DNA of 64,000 nucleotides from NCBI GenBank assembly GCA_046330135.1, contig JAXLTI010000004.1, positions 1,178,001 to 1,242,000 on the forward strand, read 5' to 3'. Shown here in pieces: positions 24,777 through 33,168 of this stretch. The DNA comes from CAYYFX01 sp046330135 (GTDB lineage: Bacteria > ARS69). The translations under genes and the position numbers were made by a program. The notes under the pieces are model-generated. The model saw only the letters and a program-made list of their open reading frames with translations. It was not told the origin of the DNA and did not search any database. Every line of letters starts with the position of its first letter. The first letter of the stretch is position 1.

Positions 24777-25880
24777 TCACTCGGGGCTCAGACGCGCGCG
24801 GGGGCGTCGGCGGAAGAGGCGGCGGACGTCGCCCGCGAGCGGCGCCACGGCGTCGGCGAGGTCGGGCGAGGTGCGGAGCGCGGCGCGGAGCAGCACCCAC
24901 GTCGTCGAGGCGAACGCGGCCAGGAGCAGAGCGGCCGCCACCATGAGCACGCGCATCGGCCGGCTCGGACGGATCGGCGGCACGGCCGTGTCCAGGACCT
25001 TGATCACCGGCGTGTTCTTCACTTCCTCGATCTCCGCGATCTCCTTCTGCTTCTGCAGCTCCAGGAAGACCTGCTCCTGGATCATGACGTCGCGCTGCAG
25101 GCGCGCTTCCTCGGTCTGCAGCTCCGGCGAGCTGCCGATCTGCCGGTTCGCCTGCCGGAACTTCGTCAGGCGGTCCTCGGCGGCGCTCAGCTCGTGCGAG
25201 ACGTCGCCGAGACGGCCGTCGATGAACGTGCGGTTCTTGCGCCCTTCGTCCTGACGCAGCGCGATCAGGTAGGCCTCGAGCGATCCCACCAGCGCGTTCG
25301 CCACGTCGGCGGAGAGGTGCGGGTTCTTGGTGGTGACGTCGAGGGAGACGATGCCGGTCTCCTCGTCCTTCGCCGCGGTCACGACGTTCCTCTCGAGCGT
25401 GCGGATCGCCTTCATGCGCGTCTTGTGGGAGTCGCGGTCGTGCGGGCGGAGGATCGCCAGGAACGGCTTCGGCGGAGCGCCTTCCTCTTCGGAGAACGGC
25501 TTGTCGAGGAGGCCGCTGAGGAGGCGCTCGCTCGTCAGGATCGAAGGGTAGAGATCGGATTGGCTCGCCGGGCCGAACGGGAACTGCAAGCCCATGGACG
25601 AGGCGAGGCCGCTGAGCTGCGACGGCAAGGCGCTGGCTTCGTCGTCGGTGGGGAGGAGAACGGCATGCGCCGTCCACTCGCGTGGGAGGAGGAAGGCGAG
25701 GAGCACGGTGGCGACGGTCGCGCCGGCGGTGAAGAGCGCGATCCGGCCCCGCGCCTGCACGAGCGCGCGCACGTAGCCGCTGAGCTCCCCGGGCGCCGCG
25801 GACGTCGCGTGGTGCGCGGCGGCCCCCCCCCGCGGGGCGGTCGTCTCCTCGGACAGATCCTCTCGAACGAGCGTATCCAT
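24777..25880 (-). CDS. Wzz-type polysaccharide chain-length determinant
   Basis: The 367-residue protein has the Wzz layout: a cytosolic N-terminus, helix one (residues about 46-66, LFTAGATVATVLLAFLLP), a periplasmic domain with the family's VSLDVTTKNPHLSADVANALV and a long coiled coil, then a proline-rich VPPIRPSRPMRVL leading into helix two (about 315-335). A nine-base run of G on the coding strand falls near residue 20, before the first helix. No tyrosine-kinase domain is attached. It heads the polysaccharide operon. Confidence 0.85.
   Translation of the reverse strand: MDTLVREDLSEETTAPRGGAAAHHATSAAPGELSGYVRALVQARGRIALFTAGATVATVLLAFLLPREWTAHAVLLPTDDEASALPSQLSGLASSMGLQFPFGPASQSDLYPSILTSERLLSGLLDKPFSEEEGAPPKPFLAILRPHDRDSHKTRMKAIRTLERNVVTAAKDEETGIVSLDVTTKNPHLSADVANALVGSLEAYLIALRQDEGRKNRTFIDGRLGDVSHELSAAEDRLTKFRQANRQIGSSPELQTEEARLQRDVMIQEQVFLELQKQKEIAEIEEVKNTPVIKVLDTAVPPIRPSRPMRVLMVAAALLLAAFASTTWVLLRAALRTSPDLADAVAPLAGDVRRLFRRRPRARLSPE
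25823..25831. repeat. Nine-base C/G homopolymer inside the Wzz-like gene
   Basis: Nine consecutive C on the plus strand read as G9 in the gene, about 50-58 bases after its ATG. Slippage here would shift the frame before the first membrane helix. Confidence 0.6.
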
Positions 25881-26042
25881 GCGAATCCCGTCCCCGGGCT
25901 CGAGGGAGGCCTCGATCCTCTTTTCGTGAGGAATTCGATGGATCCTTAGGTTTTTCTGGCAGAGGGCGACCGTGGCGTTTCCGGACGCACCCGAAGAGCC
26001 GCCCGGCCGCTGCAGGGGCGTGGCGGCCGCCCCGGAGCCTGG

Positions 26043-26459
26043 CTAGATCTCGTCGTGCTCGTCGAAGGAGTGTCCGGGAATCCGCCGGCGGCCCGCGAAG
26101 CCTGCTTCCCGCGCGTGGTACCACTCCACGTGGGGCTCGTCGCTTCGCCAGCACAGCAGCACCTCGCGACCGTCGATCTTCGCGGGGAAGTCCACCAGGC
26201 CGACCTCGAAGTCCCAGTCCTTGTACGTGGCCCCGAGGTCTTCGAGCTCCTGCATGAGGTCCAGGATGTCCTGGCGGATCTGCTCGAGCGCCTCGTCCTC
26301 GTCGGGCTCCTTCGAGAGCGCCGTGCGGCCCCTCAGCTCGCGAGCCTTCTCCAGGATGTCGGCGACGATGCTGCGCACCAGCGGCAGAGTCCGGTTGGCC
26401 TCCGCCGGGGTGAAGAGCTTGGCGGTCATGACCCCTTTGGGAGATCGGGAAGTGTTCAT
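26043..26459 (-). CDS. DUF2203-family protein
   Basis: The 138-residue protein contains KLFTPAEANRTLPLVRSIVADI, the family's opening motif, and ends with GLVDFPAKIDGREVLLCWRSDEPHVEWYH split by short loops, its second signature. I chose the ATG at 26459 because GGAGACGCC precedes it; the family usually starts near the second Met (26429), which has a poorer site. A mid-section of acidic helices (KEPDEDEALEQIRQDILDL) resembles a coiled coil. Function is unknown. It stands alone, 212 bases after the M24 peptidase stop on the same strand. Confidence 0.75.
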   Translation of the reverse strand: MNTSRSPKGVMTAKLFTPAEANRTLPLVRSIVADILEKARELRGRTALSKEPDEDEALEQIRQDILDLMQELEDLGATYKDWDFEVGLVDFPAKIDGREVLLCWRSDEPHVEWYHAREAGFAGRRRIPGHSFDEHDEI

Positions 26460-26671
26460 GGCGTCTCCATGGTAGGGCGCGAGAGGCTGTTCGGGGAGGG
26501 CCAGGTGCGACGTCTCGTACGCTCTCGCCGGCTTCGCGTCAAGGAGCGGGAAAGCCGGGAGCGTCCGGATTCGGACCCTGCCCGCCCGGGCGGTGGACGC
26601 GCCCACGACCAAGACTCCGGAGGCGGGAGGGAGAGGCAGATTCCTCGCCCCGGAGGCGACCCCGGGGCGTC

Positions 26672-27904
26672 TCAGCCCGCGATCCGGATCTCCTCCGGGC
26701 CGGCGGTGAGGTCCCGGCCGCCCTGTTCCGTCACCACGTAGGTGTTCTCGACTCCCACCGCCCCCGGGTCTCCGAAGAAGATCTTCGGCTCCACCGCGAG
26801 CACGTTTCCAGCCTCCAGCGGTGTTTCGAAGCCGGAGGCCAGAACCGGAAGCTCGTCGAGGTCGAGGCCGACGCCGTGCCCCACAAATTGGACGCGATTC
26901 TCCCCGAAGCCCATGAACCGGTCCGCCCACGGGCTCCTCGCCGCCTTCGCGGTGGCGGCGGCCCAGATCGCCGCAGGGATTGCTCCCGGGCGGAGCAACG
27001 CCTTGATGTCCGAGAGGATCTCGCGACACAGCTCGTGCGCGTCGCGCGCCTCCTTCGAGGGCTCGCCCACGCAGTAGACCCGCGCGCGGTCGGCGAGGTA
27101 CCCGCCCGCTCCGCCCACGTAGTCCACGAGGATGGTGGCGCCCTTCTCGAGCACCCGCTCGCCGCCGCCCTGCTGCACCGCGGGATAGAGGCCCTCGAGG
27201 CCGTCCGGCCCGTCGAAGTAGCAGGGATAGGACGCGGACGCCCCGGCGGAGACCGTGCCGAGGTGCATCTCCAGATTCCAGCGACGCACGCGCACGACGC
27301 CCTGATGCCGAAGCCGGCGCATCTCGCCCTCCACGAAGGCGGACAGCTCGATCTCCGAGACGCCGGCGGCGAGGCGCCGCGGGAGGAGGACGTCCATCGC
27401 CTCCCCCACGATCCGCCCCGCTTTCTCGATCCACTCGATCTCGTAGGCCGACTTCACCGCGCGCACCTCGCGGATCGCGCGGGAGACGTCGCGGAAGTCC
27501 ACGCTCGGGAACGCGCGACGCAGGCGCTCGAAGGTCGCCACCGGCACGACGTCCAGCTCGAGGCCCACCGCGCCGGACACCGTGACGCCGAGCGCCGCGA
27601 GCGCGCCGGGCAGGTCCGCCGGGCGCCGCGCGGGGCAGCATGGCAGGGGAGACTCCGCGGCCGCGCGCTCCACGCTCATGCGGATCGGCAGCACCGCCCG
27701 CCCCTCCGCCGTCACGAAGGGCCAGCCCTCGCCGAGCGTCCCGGAGATCCAGAAGAGGCTCGAGGGGTGGAGGAGGAAGGCGCCGTCGAGCTTGTCCTGT
27801 CGAAGGCGCGCGGCGAAGCGCTCGGCGCGCGCGGCCAGCTCCGCCGGGGGAACGAGCGGCAGCGGGGAAGGGACGAGAGAGGTCGATGCCGGAGAGGTGC
27901 GCAA
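26672..27904 (-). CDS. M24-family (Xaa-Pro aminopeptidase-like) peptidase
   Basis: The 410-residue protein has an N-terminal creatinase/prolidase-type domain (FLLHPSSLFWISGT) and a C-terminal pita-bread domain. All five metal ligands can be placed: Asp in ILVDYVGGAGGYLADRAR (two), His in VGHGVGLDLDELP, Glu in AVEPKIFF and Glu in GVENTYVVT. The product likely cleaves X-Pro dipeptides or the N-terminal residue of X-Pro peptides in the cytosol. There is no signal peptide. It lies back to back with the HD gene at 28061. Confidence 0.88.
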   Translation of the reverse strand: MRTSPASTSLVPSPLPLVPPAELAARAERFAARLRQDKLDGAFLLHPSSLFWISGTLGEGWPFVTAEGRAVLPIRMSVERAAAESPLPCCPARRPADLPGALAALGVTVSGAVGLELDVVPVATFERLRRAFPSVDFRDVSRAIREVRAVKSAYEIEWIEKAGRIVGEAMDVLLPRRLAAGVSEIELSAFVEGEMRRLRHQGVVRVRRWNLEMHLGTVSAGASASYPCYFDGPDGLEGLYPAVQQGGGERVLEKGATILVDYVGGAGGYLADRARVYCVGEPSKEARDAHELCREILSDIKALLRPGAIPAAIWAAATAKAARSPWADRFMGFGENRVQFVGHGVGLDLDELPVLASGFETPLEAGNVLAVEPKIFFGDPGAVGVENTYVVTEQGGRDLTAGPEEIRIAG

Positions 27905-28060
27905 GGGTCTGTCCCGAGAGTGGGGATTCAGCGGCGATTCTACCCGGCTTTCCTCAAGAGAGGACCGCTCTTAGCCGATGGCGATGAAGACTGTCGCGAC
28001 CCCACCTCGCCCGAGACCGTCCGCGTCGCGATTTCGGCCCCCCTGGCCACGGATGTGGGA

Positions 28061-29008
28061 ATGAAGAACCTCCGAGAGATCATCCTCCGGCACTTCGAGC
28101 CGTTGCTGGTCGCCTCGATCTTCGGCGGCCTGCTGGTGATGAACTTCTTCGTGGTCTATAAGGCCTCGTTCCTCAACTTCTACTACGTGCCCACGCTCGT
28201 GGCCGGCCTCGTGGTGGGCATGCGCATGTCCCTCCTGGTGGCGTGCCTTTCCGTCTCGTCCGTCTCCCTGCTCACGATCCTGATGCCGCAGCGCTTCGCG
28301 CTCGGCGAGACCCGCCTCGAGACGTGGCTCACGCTGGCGCTCTGGGGCGGCTTCCTGATCTTGACGAGCTGGGTGGTCGGTGTGCTTCACGGCCGGAACG
28401 CCGAGAAGGTCCGCTCCCTGCGCCAGGCGTACATGGGCACGCTGGAGATCCTGACGAAGTACCTCGAGGCGAGCGATCCCAGCGCGTTCGGTCACAGCAC
28501 GCGCGTGTCCCGGCTGGCCGCGGAGCTGGCCACGGTGATGGGGCTCTCTCCGGGTCGGATCGAGAATTGCCGCGTGGCGGGCTTGCTCCACGAGGTCGGC
28601 AAGATCGACCTGACGGAAGACCTGGGTCGCGTGCTCAGCGAGGAGAGCGGCGGCGAAGAGACGTCGCCGGCCAAACGGCCCGCGGTCCGCAGCGCTCGCC
28701 TGATCGACTCGGTCGGCGGGATCCTGCACGACATCGTCCCGATCATCGAGTACCACGAGGATCCGTACATCCAGGACGGACGCGTCAACGTGGACGTTCC
28801 GCTGGAGGCCCAGATCCTCGCCGTGGCCAACGGCTACGACGAAGCGGTTCGCAGTCGCCCGCGCCGCCGGGGCCTGCCGCGGGAGAAGGCGCTCGCCGAG
28901 CTCGAGAAGTGGTCCGGCGGCAACTACGCCCCGGACGTCGTCACCGCTTTCAAGCTCATCCCCCCCGCGATCGTCGAGCGGATCGAGACGGAAGCCGTCG
29001 GCTCCTGA
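28061..29008 (+). CDS. Membrane protein with degenerate HD-GYP-like domain
   Basis: The ATG at 28061 gives 315 residues; its ribosome site is weak and an upstream start in the same frame cannot be excluded. Helices cover residues about 14-33, 43-75 and 87-108, followed by a cytosolic HD-type domain. His145 (GHSTRVSRLAAEL) and His177 are in place, but the defining HD pair reads H177-E178 (LLHEVGKID), and the H-H-E-x-x-D-G-x-G-Y-P block is replaced by IEYHEDPYIQDGR. ANGYDEAV keeps the later Asp. HD-GYP enzymes degrade cyclic di-GMP; this one has probably lost or changed that activity and may act as a receptor. Confidence 0.75.
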   Translation: MKNLREIILRHFEPLLVASIFGGLLVMNFFVVYKASFLNFYYVPTLVAGLVVGMRMSLLVACLSVSSVSLLTILMPQRFALGETRLETWLTLALWGGFLILTSWVVGVLHGRNAEKVRSLRQAYMGTLEILTKYLEASDPSAFGHSTRVSRLAAELATVMGLSPGRIENCRVAGLLHEVGKIDLTEDLGRVLSEESGGEETSPAKRPAVRSARLIDSVGGILHDIVPIIEYHEDPYIQDGRVNVDVPLEAQILAVANGYDEAVRSRPRRRGLPREKALAELEKWSGGNYAPDVVTAFKLIPPAIVERIETEAVGS

Positions 29009-29032
29009 GTCCGTGAAATCGCGAGGTGCTGG

Positions 29033-29062
29033 GGCCGGCCCGCCCTGAGTTCGGGCCTGGCC
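29033..29062. terminator. Hairpin between convergent genes
   Basis: GGCCGGCCCG (29033-29042) pairs with CGGGCCTGGCC (29052-29062) with one bulged base. It lies between the HD-like gene and the cysteine desulfurase, which converge. No T-run follows. Confidence 0.35.
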
Positions 29063-29083
29063 GCCCGATCCGCTGCCGGATTC

Positions 29084-30253
29084 TCAGGTTCGCGCGGCCA
29101 ACTCGCGAAGCTTCCTCACCGCACGCACCACGTCGGTCGCCGCTTCGTCGATCTCTTCGGGGGTCGTGAAGCGGTGCAGCCCGAAGCGGATCGACGACTG
29201 CGCGCGCGCCTGCCCCAGCCCGAGCGCCGTGATCACGTGACTCGGCTCGGGGCTCGCCGACGAGCACGCGGCCCCCGTGGACACCGCGACGTTCGGGATC
29301 TCGTGCAGGAGATCCTCGGCCTCCACGCCGGTGAAGGAGACGTTGAGGTTGTTCGGCAGGCGAAGGGTCGGGTGCCCGTTGAGCTGGATGTCCGGGAGCC
29401 CCTCGCGCAAGGCGCTCCAGAGACGGTCACGCAGAGCGCAGACGCGGGCGGTCTCGGCTTCCCGCTCCGCCGCCGCGATCGCGAGAGCTTCGCCCATGCC
29501 CACCACTCCCGGCACGTTCAGCGTCCCGGAGCGGAGCCCGCGCTCGTGTCCGCCGCCGTGGAGGATGGGCGCGAGGCGCACGGTGGGCCGCCGGCGGCGC
29601 ACCCACAAGGCGCCGACGCCCTTCGGGCCGTAGACCTTGTGACCGGACATGGAGAGAAGGTCGACGCCGTCGCGCTCCACGTTCACGTCCACGCGGCCGA
29701 GCGCCTGCGCGGCGTCCGTGTGGAAGAGCGCGGCGCCGCGCTCGTGCACGATCCGCGCGATCGCTGCGATCGGATGCAGCGTGCCGACCTCGTTGTTCGC
29801 GGTCATGATCGTGACGAGGATCGTGCGATCCGTGAGCGTGGCCGCGAGCGCGTCGAGGTCCAGGAGTCCGGTGGAGTCCACGGGGAGGACGGTGACGCGG
29901 AAGCCGATGCGCTCGAGATGGCGGCACGGGTCCAGTACCGCCGAATGCTCCGTGGTGCACGTCACCACGTGGTCGCCCTTCTCGCGGTAAGCCTCCGCCG
30001 CGCCGAGGATCGCCAGGTTGTTCGCCTCGGTCGCCCCGGACGTCCACACGATCTCCTTCGCCGACCCGCCGATCGCCGCGGCCGCCTGGGCGCGCGCCTG
30101 CTCCACCGCATCCTCGGCCACCCAGCCATACGCGTGCGTGCGGCTCGCGGCATTCCCGAAGGACTCGGCGAAGTACGGCAGCATCGCTTCCAGCACGCGC
30201 GGGTCCACCGGCGTGGTGGCGTGGGCGTCCAGGTAGATGGGGCGGTCTCGCAC
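29084..30253 (-). CDS. iscS: Cysteine desulfurase (NifS/IscS type)
   Basis: The GTG at 30253 follows GAGGAG and gives 389 residues beginning VRDRPIYLDAHATTP, the family's usual opening. PLP contacts are TSGATEANNLAI and the Schiff-base Lys in SMSGHKVYGPKGVGAL; the conserved His is in TCTTEHSAVL. The catalytic cysteine is in STGAACSSASPEPSHV. It takes sulfur from cysteine for Fe-S clusters or thiolation. No iscU, iscR or mnmA is adjacent, so its partner cannot be deduced here; nifS would be an equally fair name. Confidence 0.9.
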   Translation of the reverse strand: MRDRPIYLDAHATTPVDPRVLEAMLPYFAESFGNAASRTHAYGWVAEDAVEQARAQAAAAIGGSAKEIVWTSGATEANNLAILGAAEAYREKGDHVVTCTTEHSAVLDPCRHLERIGFRVTVLPVDSTGLLDLDALAATLTDRTILVTIMTANNEVGTLHPIAAIARIVHERGAALFHTDAAQALGRVDVNVERDGVDLLSMSGHKVYGPKGVGALWVRRRRPTVRLAPILHGGGHERGLRSGTLNVPGVVGMGEALAIAAAEREAETARVCALRDRLWSALREGLPDIQLNGHPTLRLPNNLNVSFTGVEAEDLLHEIPNVAVSTGAACSSASPEPSHVITALGLGQARAQSSIRFGLHRFTTPEEIDEAATDVVRAVRKLRELAART

Positions 30254-30782
30254 GCAAGCTCCTCGGGAGGCGGGCTCCCATGATGCCGCGGATCGCCCTC
30301 GGCGGCCACTCGGCACACCGTTGTGCGAATGAGCCCCCGATGGAGGGGCCCCTCTTCGCAGTCCACCCGAAAGCGGGGCAGCGGGTGAACACCGCGTGGC
30401 CCGGCGGTGCGATGGCGACCGCTAACCACCGGCCGCCCGCGCCGCTGCGAGGCCTGTGCTCCTTCCGGCCTCGCGAGCCGCCCCGATGGCCGGAAATGAC
30501 CCAGCCCCCGCACCCCTTCCGGCGCGGCGATTGCTTTATCTCAGCGCGGCCCGAGCGCCTCCCGATGATTCTGCTGGGCGCCCGGGCCGAGCGCCCCCAC
30601 CGAGCGAGCAAGATGCGAGACGCGTTCTGCGAAACGGCCGAATGTCAGTCGGTGACAGATGCGAATGGTGCGCAGGACGCGGCGGGTGTCTACTTCGCGC
30701 GGGCTCGAAGCGGGTTGCGAGAGCTGCACCGTCGAACACGTGCTCGTGCCGCTCTCCCAATCCGCTGGGAAGGAGACGCGCG
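30254..30782. other. Divergent intergenic region with a gene remnant, 529 bases
   Basis: This lies between the cysteine desulfurase and the secreted protein at 30783. Apart from the FlgD-like remnant at 30658-30717, no coding sequence is convincing. A TTTATC preceded by TGC at 30532-30540 could be an extended -10 but lacks a -35. Confidence 0.5.
30658..30717 (+). pseudogene. Remnant of a FlgD-like sorting domain
   Basis: The frame reads DANGAQDAAGVYFARARSG, which matches the W-D-G-x-D-x-x-G-x-x-x-x-x-G-[IV]-Y-F-x-R ending seen in the three secreted proteins of this window, but no usable gene lies upstream. It looks like the decayed tail of a lost secreted-protein gene. Confidence 0.4.
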
Positions 30783-32918
30783 ATGCGCACGATGAACTGG
30801 TGCTCGATTCTGCTGCCGCTCGTGACCGCAACGGCCTTCAGCGCTGGCTCAGCGCAGGCGGCTGAGCTCGATCCTCCCGCGATGGAGCGCACCTGGCCGG
30901 TGGTCCCGGTGGATCCGTCGGGGCACGTGAACCTCGCGGCGATCGTCGTGACCACGGAAGACGACGTCGTGGCGTTCGACGACGTCAGCCACAAGCTCCT
31001 CAAACTGACCTCGTCCGGAACGCTTCTCGACACGTGGGCCGTTCCGGAGTCACTCGAGGTCCAGAAGCTCGACACGGGCCCGCAGGGCTCGGTGTACGTG
31101 GGTTGCTCGGGCCGCATCCTCGTGTTCGACCACGACGGCGGGATTCTCTCCGACCGCGCGATGCGCTGGAGGGACTTCGCGGTGGGCGGTGCAGGCGAGA
31201 TCTACCGCATCGATCCGGATCTGCGGGACGTCATCGTGGTCTCGACGCGCGACGGCACCTTCCTGCGCGAGTGGGATCTTCCCCTCAACCCATGGGGTCT
31301 GCCCTACCGCCCTCTCGCGATCGCCGCAGACCCCGACGGGGTGATCGCGTTCTGCGACACGATGGATGGGCCGCACTGCGTCGTGTCGTGGACTTTCTCC
31401 GGCGTGCTGCGCGACTCCAGGACCGTGCCTCTCGATGAGTGGCACTCGTTGACGTCCGGTCGCGCCGGGACTCTGTACTTCTTCGAGAACGCCACACCGT
31501 CCTTGGAGGCCATGGATGGTTCCCTGATCCATCTGGCGTGGTGGTCGGACCTGTTCGAATTACCGTGGGACTACTACGTCAGTCCCTCGGGGGACTCCGG
31601 CGGGCGCACCTACCTCGCGGAGACCCTCGACGATCTCACCGGAGCCCGAGTCCTGGTCTTCGCGCCCATCGGCCCCGGGGCAATCCTCGAGGCGGACCAC
31701 CCGGGCGCCCCCTACTGGGTCGACGGCGTCCAATACCTGGGGAATCACCGCTTCGATTGGACGCCGGGGACCGTCCACACCGTGACGGCCGCGCCTGAGT
31801 TCGAGACCTCGCCGGGGACGCGCGAATCCTTCCTTTCGTGGTCCGACGGCGGCGATGCGCAACACGACGTCACCGTGCCCTCGCACGCGTTCGGTCTGCG
31901 TGGCCTCTTCCGCACCGAACGTCTCGTCTCCACCGTCGTGGACTCCGGCGGCACGGCGACGGCGAGCGCCTGGGTCGCCGACAGCACCCAGGTGACGCTC
32001 TCCGCGCACGAAGCGCCCGGCTACCGATTCGTGAAGTGGGGAAACCCGGACTCCGTCGGTTGGAAGCCGGGCGACGTGCTCACGCCGGAGTGGACGCACA
32101 CGGTGACTCATCCGGAATCATGGGAGGCGTGCTTCGTCCGGCAGGGACTCGTGCTTTCGATCAGCGCGAGCGCCACGGATCCGAGCGCGAACACCGCCGC
32201 GCCCGCGATGGGCCCGCGCCAGCTCTACTTGTGGGCGAAGTGCTTGGACCACGGAATCTCCGCGCTCGAAGCCGACGTGACGGGCTCGCTGCAGGCGGGT
32301 GGGTTCATCCCGGCGAACGGCGTGCTGAACCTTGGCGAAGGACCGAATCTCCTCTGCGCGATCCCCGGCTGCCCGATCGGGGCGGAAGTGAACCACCTGC
32401 TGGGATCGTGGTGGGTGGCCGATGTCGGCGGCGACTTCTGTCTCACGCGGTCGGCGGCGAACGGCGTGCTGGTCGTGGTGGAATGCCCGTCTCAGTTCCC
32501 GCAAACGTTCACGCCGACGATCGTGGGGTTCTCGTCGATCGGGGATCCCTGCGTGACCGGTCCGCTCTGCGGTGCGGATCCCGACTCGCTGCCGTTGGAT
32601 CCGAACGACGTCCCGGTGGTCGCGTTGTCGTCGGTGCCGAGCGTTCTCATGCTCTCCTCGCGCGGGAACCCCTTCCGAGGTTCGATCGAGCTGGCGCTGG
32701 ATCTTCCGACGAACGCGCGTGCGGAGCTTCGCATCTTCGACGTGGCCGGGCGACTCGTACGCACCCTCCTTGCGGACAACGTGACCGCGGGCCGGCGCGC
32801 GATCTCGTGGGACGGCCGCGACGCGAGCGGCGCGGTGACGCCTTCGGGAATCTACTTCGCGCGCCTCGACGCGGCGGGCGAGCGCCGGACGCTGAAGCTG
32901 GTGAGGGTGTCTCGGTGA
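30783..32918 (+). CDS. Secreted propeller-like / repeat / six-Cys domain protein with sorting tail
   Basis: The ATG at 30783 follows AAGGAG and begins a signal peptide (residues 1-26, ending A-Q-A-A). In 711 residues: about 40-295 carry short repeats of the kind DTGPQGSVYVGCSG and GGAGEIYRIDPDLRD, suggesting an NHL-like beta-propeller. About 300-450 hold two repeats with FLSWSDGGDAQHDVTVP and FVKWGNPDS, the pattern of bacterial surface repeat domains. About 456-598 is a divergent copy of the six-Cys domain (ISASATDPSANT, LYLW, GEGPNLLCAIPGCPIG). About 614-711 is a FlgD-like sorting tail (IFDVAGRLVRTL, WDGRDASGAV, GIYFARL). A surface location is likely. Remnants of similar genes flank it on both sides. 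Confidence 0.72.
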   Translation: MRTMNWCSILLPLVTATAFSAGSAQAAELDPPAMERTWPVVPVDPSGHVNLAAIVVTTEDDVVAFDDVSHKLLKLTSSGTLLDTWAVPESLEVQKLDTGPQGSVYVGCSGRILVFDHDGGILSDRAMRWRDFAVGGAGEIYRIDPDLRDVIVVSTRDGTFLREWDLPLNPWGLPYRPLAIAADPDGVIAFCDTMDGPHCVVSWTFSGVLRDSRTVPLDEWHSLTSGRAGTLYFFENATPSLEAMDGSLIHLAWWSDLFELPWDYYVSPSGDSGGRTYLAETLDDLTGARVLVFAPIGPGAILEADHPGAPYWVDGVQYLGNHRFDWTPGTVHTVTAAPEFETSPGTRESFLSWSDGGDAQHDVTVPSHAFGLRGLFRTERLVSTVVDSGGTATASAWVADSTQVTLSAHEAPGYRFVKWGNPDSVGWKPGDVLTPEWTHTVTHPESWEACFVRQGLVLSISASATDPSANTAAPAMGPRQLYLWAKCLDHGISALEADVTGSLQAGGFIPANGVLNLGEGPNLLCAIPGCPIGAEVNHLLGSWWVADVGGDFCLTRSAANGVLVVVECPSQFPQTFTPTIVGFSSIGDPCVTGPLCGADPDSLPLDPNDVPVVALSSVPSVLMLSSRGNPFRGSIELALDLPTNARAELRIFDVAGRLVRTLLADNVTAGRRAISWDGRDASGAVTPSGIYFARLDAAGERRTLKLVRVSR

Positions 32919-32943
32919 GGAGGCGCGCGGAGGAGGCACGATC

Positions 32944-33111
32944 ATGAGCTCTCGATTCAGCGGCGCGCTCTTCGGCTTCGCTGCCCTGGCGGCGCTCGCG
33001 CCCGCCGCCGCATCGTCGACCGAGCCCTTGCAAGCTGGGGACCGTGTCCCGGTGACGGCTGGATGCCGCGCCTGGCCATTATCGGGTATAACTCATATAA
33101 ATAACCTATAG
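32944..33111 (+). pseudogene. Truncated secreted-protein gene (signal peptide only)
   Basis: An ATG at 32944, 25 bases after the preceding stop, opens a 55-residue frame. It starts with a good signal peptide (MSSRFSGALFGFAALAALAP) and breaks off where GC-rich DNA changes abruptly to an AT-rich segment near 33077; a TAG follows at 33109. It is probably the 5' stub of a deleted exported-protein gene. A short genuine peptide is possible but less likely. Confidence 0.5.
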
Positions 33112-33143
33112 AGGCATTGACTTGACGCCCTCCTCAGGTTATT
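33100..33143. repeat. Inverted repeat upstream of the SatD-like gene
   Basis: AATAACCT (33100-33107) and AGGTTATT (33136-33143) are exact inverted copies 28 bases apart. The right copy overlaps the predicted -10 of the SatD-like gene, so it may be a paired operator. Confidence 0.5.
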
Positions 33144-33145
33144 CA
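33117..33145 (+). promoter_or_regulatory. Promoter of the SatD-like gene
   Basis: TTGACT at 33117-33122, a 17-base spacer and TATTCA at 33140-33145. A second TTGACG at 33122 offers a shifted alternative. The surrounding 80 bases are unusually AT-rich for this genome. Confidence 0.6.
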
Positions 33146-33168
33146 TAGCTGAAATAGCCGGAGGGGTT

